The notes beneath the pieces are model-generated. The model had not been told where the DNA came from and did no database searches. It saw nothing but the letters and a program-made list of their open reading frames with translations. This document shows positions 43,158-51,046 of a DNA stretch of 64,000 nucleotides, in pieces. This DNA is from CAWIJK01 sp963836375 (lineage in GTDB: Bacteria > Actinomycetota > Acidimicrobiia > Acidimicrobiales > RAAP-2), in the NCBI GenBank assembly GCA_963836375.1, contig CAWIJK010000001.1, forward strand, positions 434,001-498,000, written 5' to 3'. Within the stretch, counting starts at the first letter, position 1; the number at the start of each line of letters is the position of its first letter. The position numbers and the translations under genes were made by a program.

Positions 43158-44946
43158 CGTCATCGTCCCACCGCTGACCGGAGGGGCACCGGAGGTCCCC
43201 GCCTCCCATGACGGCGGGCCGGAGCACGGGCACGCCGAACACGGCCCCACCGGGATCCTCAAATGGCTGACCTCCACCGACCACAAGGTGATCGGGCTCA
43301 GCTACATGATCACCTCGCTCGTGATGTTCTACCTGGCGGGGATCATGGCCCTGATCATGCGGGTCCAGCTCTGGGGCCCCCATGGCTCGATCGTCTCGCC
43401 CCAGGCCTTCAACGAGCTGTTCACCATGCACGGGAGCCTGATGCTCTACCTGTTCGCCGGGCCCTTTGCCTTCGGCGGGCTGGCCAACTACATCATCCCG
43501 CTGCAGGTGGGGGCGCCGGACATGGCCTTCCCCCGCCTGAACGCCCTCAGCTACTGGCTGTATCTGACCGGATCGATCACCATGCTGCTGGGCTTCTTCG
43601 TGGCCGGCGGGGCGGCGCAGTTCGGCTGGGTGGCCTACGCCCCGCTGTCCTCGGCCGTCAACTCACCCGGCGCCGGGCCCGACGTCTGGATGATGGGCAT
43701 CGCCCTCACCGGCTTCTCGGCCATCTTCACCGGCGTCAACCTCTGCGGGACCATCTTCTACCTGCGCGCCCCGGGCATGACCATGTTCCGGATGCCCATC
43801 TTCACCTGGAACATGCTGGTCACCGGGATCCTGATCCTCATCGCCTTCCCCGTGCTCACCGCCGCCATCGTCATGCTCTTCGCCGACCGCCACTTCGGCA
43901 CCCACATCTACGACGTCCTGGGCTGTCACCTCGTGTCTGGGAAACCGGCCCCAAACGCGTGCGGCTCACCGCTGCTGTGGCAGAACCTGTTCTGGTTCTT
44001 CGGCCATCCCGAGGTGTACATCCTGGCCCTGCCCTACTTCGGGATGGTGACCGAGATCCTCCCGGTCTTCTCGCGCAAGCCGGTCTTCGGCTACAAGGGC
44101 ATGGTCTTCGCCACCCTCTCGATCGCCGCGCTGTCGACGGGGGTCTGGGCCCACCACATGTTCACGACCGGGGCGGTGCTGCTGCCCTTCTTCTCCCTCT
44201 TGAGCCTCCTCATCGCCGTTCCCACCGGCATCAAGTTCTTCAACTGGATCGGGACCATGTGGCGGGGCCAACTGCTGTTCCGGACCCCGATGATGTTCTC
44301 CATCGGCTTCCTCTTCGCCTTCTTGATGGGCGGGGTCACCGGGGTCATGCTGGCCGCGCCGCCGATCGACTTCTTCACCCACGACACCTACTTCGTGGTG
44401 GCCCACTTCCACCAGGTGCTCTTCGGGACGGCGGTCTTCGCCGGCTTCGCCGGGCTCTACTACTGGTACCCGAAGATGTTCGGACGGATGCTCCGCGAGA
44501 AGCTGGGCCACTGGCACTTCTGGCTGACCTTCATCGGCTTCTGGCTGACCTTCATGCCCCAGTACGTCGTCGGCCTGAAGGGCATGCCCCGACGGGTCGT
44601 CTACTACCCCCCGGGCCTGGGCTGGCAGATCTACAACCAGCTCTCGACCATCGGCGCCTTCATGATCGCCGCGGGGTTCTTCCTGCTCCTGGTCAACTTC
44701 GTGGTGTCGTGGCGCAACCCGGTGCTGGCCGGCGACAATCCGTGGGACGCGCACACGCTCGAGTGGTTCACCACCTCGCCCCCGCCTCACCACAACTACA
44801 CCCACCTCCCCCCCATCCGCTCGGAACGGCCGACGTGGGACTACAACCACCCTGACGCACTGGCCCTCAAGCACGGGCCCCATGCGGCGACGTCGAGCAA
44901 CGGGCGCAACGGGAGCGACGGGACCAAGGAGAAGGCGGGGGTATGA
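43150..44946 (+). CDS. ctaD: Cytochrome c oxidase subunit I
   Basis: 598 residues from the GTG at 43150; a TTG at 43147 is also possible. It overlaps ctaC by eight bases, and GGGGG lies upstream. Twelve or so transmembrane helices are present. Haem and CuB ligands are recognisable: MHGSLMLYLF (haem a His), WFFGHPEVYIL (CuB His cross-linked to Tyr), AHHMFTTG and VVAHFHQVLFG. It carries out O2 reduction and proton pumping. The C-terminal 40 residues are polar. Confidence 0.98.
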   Translation: MTDVIVPPLTGGAPEVPASHDGGPEHGHAEHGPTGILKWLTSTDHKVIGLSYMITSLVMFYLAGIMALIMRVQLWGPHGSIVSPQAFNELFTMHGSLMLYLFAGPFAFGGLANYIIPLQVGAPDMAFPRLNALSYWLYLTGSITMLLGFFVAGGAAQFGWVAYAPLSSAVNSPGAGPDVWMMGIALTGFSAIFTGVNLCGTIFYLRAPGMTMFRMPIFTWNMLVTGILILIAFPVLTAAIVMLFADRHFGTHIYDVLGCHLVSGKPAPNACGSPLLWQNLFWFFGHPEVYILALPYFGMVTEILPVFSRKPVFGYKGMVFATLSIAALSTGVWAHHMFTTGAVLLPFFSLLSLLIAVPTGIKFFNWIGTMWRGQLLFRTPMMFSIGFLFAFLMGGVTGVMLAAPPIDFFTHDTYFVVAHFHQVLFGTAVFAGFAGLYYWYPKMFGRMLREKLGHWHFWLTFIGFWLTFMPQYVVGLKGMPRRVVYYPPGLGWQIYNQLSTIGAFMIAAGFFLLLVNFVVSWRNPVLAGDNPWDAHTLEWFTTSPPPHHNYTHLPPIRSERPTWDYNHPDALALKHGPHAATSSNGRNGSDGTKEKAGV

Positions 44947-45380
44947 AGATCGAGTCGATCTTCCTCTTGGGCGTCGGCGTCTTCTTCGGGTGCGTCGGGG
45001 TGGCGTACTGGTTCTTGAGCTACGAAGACGGCGGCACCATGATGCTGGTGGGAACGTGTGCCCTGGGCCTGCTCCCCGGCGCCTATTACTACTTCTGGCA
45101 CCGCCGGATGATCGGCTACAAGTACTACTTCTGGGGGAAGATGGCCAAGGCCCCCGGGGTGCGCCTCGAGGACCGCGACGACGCCTCGATCGAAGAGGGT
45201 GCCGGCGTGATCGACTCGTTCCCCGGCTCGAGCATCTGGCCCTTCATCCTGGGTATGGGCGCCTTCAGCCTGGTGCTGGGCCTGGTCTTCGGCATCTGGA
45301 TCGCCATCCCCGGGATCAGCCTGATCCTGGTCGCCCTGGTCGGGGTGACCGCCGAGAGCCGCCGCGGCGGCCACGTCTGA
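44943..45380 (+). CDS. ctaF: Cytochrome c oxidase subunit IV, actinobacterial type
   Basis: 145 residues. Two pairs of hydrophobic helices flank YYYFWHRRMIGYKYYFWG and a short acidic linker (LEDRDDASIEEGAG), the pattern of actinobacterial CtaF. Its ATG overlaps the ctaD stop (ATGA). It is a structural subunit of the aa3 oxidase. Confidence 0.92.
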   Translation: MKIESIFLLGVGVFFGCVGVAYWFLSYEDGGTMMLVGTCALGLLPGAYYYFWHRRMIGYKYYFWGKMAKAPGVRLEDRDDASIEEGAGVIDSFPGSSIWPFILGMGAFSLVLGLVFGIWIAIPGISLILVALVGVTAESRRGGHV

Positions 45381-45498
45381 GCCGCGGCGTCCGCTCTCAC
45401 CGGGCCGGGGCGGCCCCCCGCGGCCCGAATGGGGGCCCGCCGCCGAGCATGAGCGTGGAACGGAATGCCGTCGGGACCGGCCGTCGTGTGGGCGGGCA

Positions 45499-46791
45499 AT
45501 GAGCAGTCCGACCGGGCCCACGGCCCCGGATCCGCCGCCCGGCGGGAGCAGAGGGCCCGGAGCCGTCGCCGCCAAGACCCACGCCCCGCTCTCCGGCGGC
45601 CTCGTCGTCATCATGGCGGTGGCCACGGGGGCCGTCGTCGCCAACCTCTACTACGCCCAGCCCCTCCTGCACGAGATCGCCCGGACCTTCGACTGTCGGC
45701 CCAGCGGCGGCCGCGGCGGTCATCACCTGCACCCAGGTCGGCTACGCCGACCGGGCTCGTTCTCGTGGTGCCGCTGGGCGACCTGCACCCACGTCGGCGG
45801 CTGGTGGTGATCGTCTACTGCGTGGCCGCCGTGGCCCTCGTGTGTTGCGCCGTGGCTCCCGACCTGTGGTTGTTCGGCGTGGCGTCGGTGCTGACCGGCT
45901 GCTGCCTCGGTGGCCGGCCAGATCATGGTCCCCTTCGCGGCGGACCTGGCCTCGGCCGAGCGCCGGGGGCGGGTGGTGGCCCGGATCATGACCGGCCTGT
46001 TGACCGGCATCCTCTCTGGCCCGCACAGTCTCGGGCCTCGTGGCCCAGGCGGCCGGGTGGCGGGCCATCTACTGGATCTCGGCCGGGGGCATGGTGGTCT
46101 TCGCCGTCATCTGCGCCAGGTGCTCCCCGGGGCCCGACAGGCCGAGCGTCCGGTATCGGTTCCCTACGCCCACCTGGTCCTCGCTCCGCTCTGGATTCTT
46201 GAGCGACGAGCCCGTGCTCCGCCGGCGGGCGTGGCACGGGGCCTGCGCGTTCGCCGCCTTCAGCGTGCTGTGGACGTCGCTGGCCTTCCTGCTGTCGGCA
46301 CCCCCCTACGAGTACTCGAACGCCGTCATCGGCCTCTTCGGCCTGGCCGGGGTGGCCGGGGTGGTCGCGGCCAACCTGGCCGGCAAGCTCGCCGACTCGG
46401 CCCGGACCGCGGCCGACGACCATCGCCTGCGGCGTACTCCTGACGGGTTCATTCGCCCTGCTGACGGTCGGCAAGACGTCCCTGGCCGCGCTACTGGCCG
46501 GGATCGTCGTCTTGGACATCGGGCACCCAGGGGATGCAGATCACCAACCAGGCCATTATTTACGCCCTGCGCCCCGAGGCCCGGAGCCGGATCAACAGCG
46601 CCTACATGTTCTGCTACTTCCTCGGGGGTGCCGCCGGCTCGGTGGCCGCCGGCGCCGTCTTCTCGGCCTGGGGCTGGGACGGCGTGTGCGGTCTTGGTGC
46701 TGCTTTCGGGCTCGGCTCGATCCTGATGGCCGGCTTCGAGCGGGCTCGGCCAGTCGGCCTCGCCCGGATCGGGGCAGCCCCCGAGACCTGA
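45499..46791 (+). pseudogene. MFS transporter gene broken by eight single-base indels
   Basis: The pieces read in different frames but join into one major-facilitator protein: MAVATGAVVANLYYAQPLLHE, then VITCTQVGYA, LVLVVPLGDLHPRRRLVV, GQIMVPFAADLASAERRGRV, RTVSGLVAQAAGWRAIYW, FLLSAPPYEYSNAVIGLFG and MQITNQAIIYALRPEARSR. Frame changes lie near 45694, 45749, 45905, 46015, 46117, 46176, 46430 and 46520; seven are an extra base and one (46117) a missing base. No nonsense codon appears in the reconstructed frame. The repaired protein would be about 425 residues, an efflux-type MFS. It is either a very young pseudogene or an assembly error. Confidence 0.88.
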
Positions 46792-47054
46792 CCGGGGAGA
46801 ACGCGTCCACTGCCGGGTGTAACGGCACTGGATAGCATGAATTGGGCTGAATCTTCCTCAACTGCTCCTCACTCGCACCCTATTTGCCACCGATTAGCCC
46901 CGAAGGAACCTCCCGGAGGGAGCAAAATAGGTCAACGGTCCCGCCGCTTGAATTCCCTGTGAGATGGCCTTGCGGGGCTGACAATTCATGGGTCGAACCC
47001 CGGAGCCACCTGGTGAGTCGGACACGAACTTCGAGAGTCGACTTTCACTCAGGT

Positions 47055-47078
47055 TGCATCGGGTGCATACTCGATGCA
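47055..47078. promoter_or_regulatory. Inverted repeat TGCATCG-N10-CGATGCA
   Basis: The 7-base arms are perfect, with TGCAT repeated in the loop. It lies about 150 bases before the pilin-like operon and could be an operator or an RNA hairpin. Confidence 0.35.
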
Positions 47079-47196
47079 GGCAGTCGCGTCGGAACCGCTT
47101 GGGTTCTGGGTGCCAGTCCGTGTCGCGGCACGGCAATGGAGGGGGTGTAGTCGATTTCCGCAGCCGGATCGACCACGCGCCGACCGATGTCGGCAG

Positions 47197-47220
47197 CTAC
47201 CGTCTCGGCGGTAGAAAGGG
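47197..47220 (+). promoter_or_regulatory. Hairpin CTACCG-TCTCGG-CGGTAG abutting the Shine-Dalgarno of the pilin-like operon
   Basis: The 6-bp stem ends at the first base of GAAAGGG (47214-47220), five bases before the GTG at 47226. The hairpin could influence ribosome access. The strong Shine-Dalgarno decides the start in favour of this GTG over the ATG at 47187. Confidence 0.4.
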
Positions 47221-47225
47221 TCGCG

Positions 47226-50147
47226 GTGACGCGCCGCGCCGCTACCTACCGCGCCCTTGCTCGCCGTGCCGGTCGCCGGAACCGGGACGAGCAAGGCATT
47301 GGCGTCCTCGAGGTCGTCCTGGCGATGGTCTTGTTGGTGCTGGTTCTGGTGCCGGTTTCGTACCTACTGATGGACGCCATCTCCCAAACCGGTGACGCGG
47401 TCCAAAAGACGGCGGCCCTGTCGATCGCCGAAGAGTGGATCGAGACGCTGAACAACCAAGGGCCGCAGGCGATGAGCGACGTGGGCAAGGCGTCGCTACC
47501 GATCGCCCCCGCGACAACCTACGACGGACTGTCGGCGATCTCCACCGAGGGCAACGTGACCTACACGACCTCGGCGGACTTCCAGTGGGCCAGCGTGAAC
47601 CAGGTCCCTGACCTGTGCACCTCAGGAACCGTGCCCCAAGTGCTCGATGTCCAGGTCACCGTGAGTTGGGCGAGCAACAACTCCATCACCGATACGACTG
47701 TCCTCAATTACCCACCGGCCTCGTTGCCCACGGTCGGGTTCATCGGTGTGCAGATCAACGGTGATCCGCCGTGGCAGTACTCGAACACCCAACACAAGGT
47801 CACCCAGGACCCGCCACCCGACGCGGCGGGTGTGACTTGGGACACCTCGAACGGGCGCGTTCAGACCGTTCCAGTCCAGATCACCCCGGTCGCGCCGACC
47901 ACCGGGACTGTGCAGACGGTCAATGCTGACCCGAGCAACGGCTGCGCTTTTATCGCTGTACCTGCGGGCACCTACAGCGTCCAGGTCGGGCCGAACACCG
48001 CGGGTCAATCGGGTCTTCAGACCGACTTCGTGCAACCGAACGGGACCGAGCAGGCGACCGCACCCGTGACCGTCGCCGTTAACCAGGTCAGCACACCGGG
48101 CCCCTATCTCTACGACGAAGGTGCCTACGTCAACATCCAGTACCCGAACACCACGGCCACCGACGACGGGGTCGTCTGCCCGAACCAGGCGTCACTCCAG
48201 TGCCTGGTGACCGGCCAGTCGCCGGGCACCGGGACGCCGGACGGGACGTCGGGGGTTACACCGACGGCGAGCGTCTTGAGCGGGACGACGCTCTCCCCGT
48301 CGACGTTGCCGAGTGGTCTGGGTATCAGCCGGATCCAGTCCACGGCCTGCGCCGGTACCAACCTGTGCATCGCGGTTGGCTACGGACCGAGCAGCGGCGC
48401 GGCCATCTACGACTCGCCGGGTACCCCGGGGACCTGGTCGGCTAGCCCCTTGCCGGTCGGTACCACCGATCTGACCCAGATCCGTTGCCCCAGCCCCACC
48501 CTGTGCTTCGCCATCGGATCGTCCAGCCCGACGGCGGCGGTCCTGTTGACCGGTGTGATCAACACCGCGGCGACTCCCCCACTGACCTGGTACGCCGACA
48601 CCCTGCCGAACGGGCCGAGGAGCGGAGCGCCGCCGGCTACCCTGACCCAGATCAGCTGCCCGGCCACGGCGGCCAACGCCTGCGAGGCCATCGGTTCGGA
48701 CACCTCGGGGGCGGTCGTGGTGTCTGGCCCCCAGGTGAACACCGCCCAGACCTGGTTCCCCGTCACTCTGCCCAACGGGCCGGGGAGTGGGGTGCCGCCG
48801 TCCACCCTCACCCAGATCAGCTGCCCGGCCACGGCGGCCAACGCCTGCGTGGCCATCGGTTCGGACCCATCGGGGGCGGTCGTCGTCGACGGCACGCCGT
48901 CGGGCACCAGCGCCCAGACCTGGTTCCCCGTCACCCTGCCCAACGGGCCGAGGAGCGGGGTGCCGCCGTCCACCCTCACCCAGATCAGCTGCCCGGCCAC
49001 GGCGGCCAACGCCTGCCTGGCCATCGGCTCGGACAACAAGGGAGCGGTGATCGTGGCCGGCACCCCGTCGGGAACCGCCCCCTCGACCTGGTTCGCCGAC
49101 ACCCTGCCTAACGGGCCGGTGAGCGGTGTCAAGCCGTCCAGCCTCACCCAGATCACCTGCCCGGCGACGGCGGCCAACGCCTGCCTGGCCATCGGTTCGG
49201 ACTCCTCGGGGGCCGTCGTCGTGGCCGGCACCCAGTCGGCCACCAGCCAGACCTGGCAAGCCGACACCCTGCCGGGCGGGGTCGCCGGGCTCTCACAAAT
49301 CACCTGCTTCAACGGTGCCCCGTGCGTGGCCACCGGCGTGGGCGCCACCACTGCGGCGATCGTGACCGGCACCCTGGCCAACACCTCGGAGACCTTCGGC
49401 GGCGGCGTGTTCACGGTCGGGCCCAGCCAGCCCCTGTACCTGTCGGGCATCGCCTGCTTCGCCGGCGCCACCCCCACCTGTGAGGCAGCGGGGGCCAGCA
49501 CGACGGGCTCCCTGGTCCTGAGTGACGCCAATATCACCCCCACCTCGTCGACGAGCGACTGGACCTCTACCGCCCTACCCAACGTCTGGGGCGGCTCCAA
49601 CAACATCACCGGACTCCGGGTCGCGGCCCTGCCGGTCGGGGTGTCCAACAGCCAGCTACCGGGCAACCAGTTCTACGTGGCCTGCGCCACGTGCACCGCG
49701 AGTTCGATCGGACCCCTCTTCCCATTCGCGGCTGGTGACTCGGTGGGCGCGGGAACATGCCCCGCCGAATTGGCCGGCACCCAGTCGGCGCTGGCACCCA
49801 CGGTTCCGGGAACGCCGAACAATTCATCGGCCCCGGTGGAGACCCTGCCCCTCGGCCTGCTCCCAGTCCAGGTGGTTAACGCCAACGGCACCCCGGCGGT
49901 GGGGGCCACGGTGACGGCCAGCGTGGTGACCAACGGCTGCACCGGGACTTACAACCTCGAGACCACCGGGGCAGACGGCCTTAGCCGGCTCGACGTTATC
50001 TACGACACCTACAACATCACCGCGACGTCCGGGCCCAACCAGGCCACGATCCAGGTGGCCGTCACCCCCAACTCGACGGTGTTGAACCCACTCACTTCTC
50101 CGACCATCCAATCACTGCCGACACCGGTCCAGGTGCAACTGCCATGA
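47226..50147 (+). CDS. Large type IV pilin-like protein with tandem cysteine-paired repeats (PilV/GspI-like position)
   Basis: 973 residues from the GTG at 47226. A 24-residue basic leader ends in Gly and is followed by IGVLEVVLAMVLLVLVLVP. This is the class III prepilin signal, with cleavage after Gly24 and Glu at mature position 5. The rest would be outside the cell. Residues about 385-760 hold repeats of 55-56 residues with the pattern LTQISCPATAANACxAIGSDxxGAVVV, two Cys each, like blades of a beta-propeller. A C-terminal carboxypeptidase-regulatory-like segment (VNANGTPAVGATVTASV) follows. An adhesive role at a pilus tip is inferred. The stop overlaps the next ATG. Confidence 0.85.
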   Translation: MTRRAATYRALARRAGRRNRDEQGIGVLEVVLAMVLLVLVLVPVSYLLMDAISQTGDAVQKTAALSIAEEWIETLNNQGPQAMSDVGKASLPIAPATTYDGLSAISTEGNVTYTTSADFQWASVNQVPDLCTSGTVPQVLDVQVTVSWASNNSITDTTVLNYPPASLPTVGFIGVQINGDPPWQYSNTQHKVTQDPPPDAAGVTWDTSNGRVQTVPVQITPVAPTTGTVQTVNADPSNGCAFIAVPAGTYSVQVGPNTAGQSGLQTDFVQPNGTEQATAPVTVAVNQVSTPGPYLYDEGAYVNIQYPNTTATDDGVVCPNQASLQCLVTGQSPGTGTPDGTSGVTPTASVLSGTTLSPSTLPSGLGISRIQSTACAGTNLCIAVGYGPSSGAAIYDSPGTPGTWSASPLPVGTTDLTQIRCPSPTLCFAIGSSSPTAAVLLTGVINTAATPPLTWYADTLPNGPRSGAPPATLTQISCPATAANACEAIGSDTSGAVVVSGPQVNTAQTWFPVTLPNGPGSGVPPSTLTQISCPATAANACVAIGSDPSGAVVVDGTPSGTSAQTWFPVTLPNGPRSGVPPSTLTQISCPATAANACLAIGSDNKGAVIVAGTPSGTAPSTWFADTLPNGPVSGVKPSSLTQITCPATAANACLAIGSDSSGAVVVAGTQSATSQTWQADTLPGGVAGLSQITCFNGAPCVATGVGATTAAIVTGTLANTSETFGGGVFTVGPSQPLYLSGIACFAGATPTCEAAGASTTGSLVLSDANITPTSSTSDWTSTALPNVWGGSNNITGLRVAALPVGVSNSQLPGNQFYVACATCTASSIGPLFPFAAGDSVGAGTCPAELAGTQSALAPTVPGTPNNSSAPVETLPLGLLPVQVVNANGTPAVGATVTASVVTNGCTGTYNLETTGADGLSRLDVIYDTYNITATSGPNQATIQVAVTPNSTVLNPLTSPTIQSLPTPVQVQLP
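48474..49310 (+). repeat. Intragenic tandem repeats of 165-168 bases
   Basis: Near-identical segments beginning CTGACCCAG or CTCACCCAG start at 48642, 48807, 48975 and 49143, giving periods of 165, 168 and 168. More diverged copies flank them. All are in frame and encode the Cys-pair repeats. The high DNA identity implies recent duplication or gene conversion. Confidence 0.9.
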
Positions 50148-51046
50148 GGCCCGTTCTCAAACTCCGATCGGCCGAACGAGGTCGCCCCGGTGGCCGGGCC
50201 GCCCCACGAGCTCCTCACCGGCTCGACGAGGAGGGCTTCTCCTTGACCGAACTCGCGGTCGTCCTCCTCCTGATGGCCCTGCTCTTCGGCATGACGGTCC
50301 CTATCGTGAACACGGTGTTCAGCGCCACCGAGTACGTCAACAACACGTACGCCAACGAGGACCAGCTCCTACCGGTGTCAACGCACCTGCAGAGCCTGAT
50401 CCGCGCCATAGTGTCGCCCGCACCGCCGACAGCGGTCGGCCAGTACATCCAACCGATCCCTGCATTCGCGGTCTATCAGGTGAATAACACCGCCAACAAC
50501 CTGATCTGTTCTCAGACCGGAGGCATCTGTCCGGTCTACCAGGCGACCCCGGTGCTGACCGGCCTCACCTCCACCTCCATCACCTTCTTCACCAACATCG
50601 GCGACCCGAATGGGCCAGCCGAGGTGGTGGCCCAGCTGACCGGCCCGGCCACCGATCAGGTCTTCACCGTCACCGTGGCCCATGCGAAAGCCTCGACCTG
50701 CCCCTTCTCCCTCAGTGCCGGGACCTTCTGCTCGTGGAACAGTCCCACGACCCTGATCAGGGTGGCCAACGTGGTGAACCAGGTCAACCCGCTCCAGCCC
50801 AACTTCGAACCGGTGTTCACCTACACGCTGGCCGGCGGTGGAGGGGTCCCGGTCGCCCCGGGCGCCCTGGCGGCCACGTTCAGCTCCTGCACGTCGACGA
50901 CCTGCAACGCCGACCAGATCGAGGACGTGGGGGTGGACCTGAAGGTGAACGTCTCGAACAACCCCAACCAGGGTCAAGCCGATGACCAGACCGTGATCTA
51001 CCAGCTCTCGGCCTCCTCGCAGGCCTACAGCCAGAGCGTCGGATGA
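50144..51046 (+). CDS. Type IV pilin-like protein (PilW/GspJ-like)
   Basis: 300 residues. A 31-residue basic leader ends DEEG and is followed by FSLTELAVVLLLMALLFGM, giving cleavage after Gly31 and Glu at mature position 5. A soluble domain of about 245 residues with four or more Cys is exported. Its ATG overlaps the previous stop, and its stop overlaps the next start (ATGA both times), so the three genes form one translationally coupled unit. Size and second position match PilW/GspJ minor pilins. Confidence 0.85.
   Translation: MRPVLKLRSAERGRPGGRAAPRAPHRLDEEGFSLTELAVVLLLMALLFGMTVPIVNTVFSATEYVNNTYANEDQLLPVSTHLQSLIRAIVSPAPPTAVGQYIQPIPAFAVYQVNNTANNLICSQTGGICPVYQATPVLTGLTSTSITFFTNIGDPNGPAEVVAQLTGPATDQVFTVTVAHAKASTCPFSLSAGTFCSWNSPTTLIRVANVVNQVNPLQPNFEPVFTYTLAGGGGVPVAPGALAATFSSCTSTTCNADQIEDVGVDLKVNVSNNPNQGQADDQTVIYQLSASSQAYSQSVG

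Larger units (their letters stand above)
46792..47225. other. Gene-free, lower-GC leader region before the pilin-like operon
   Basis: No convincing gene is seen. The region is visibly richer in A and T than its surroundings. It contains an inverted repeat (47055-47078) and a hairpin next to the ribosome-binding site (47197-47214). It should hold the promoter of the pilin-like operon; no known riboswitch was recognised. Confidence 0.6.

Noticed and set aside
46884..47150. An 88-codon ORF upstream of the pilin-like operon
   Set aside because: No ribosome site, no coding-like codon use and no recognisable motif.
46960..47225. c-di-GMP or cobalamin riboswitch
   Set aside because: The conserved core segments of these aptamers were looked for and not found.
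48474..49310. CRISPR-like regular repeats
   Set aside because: The units are 165-168 bases with no unique spacers, are in frame and encode protein repeats.
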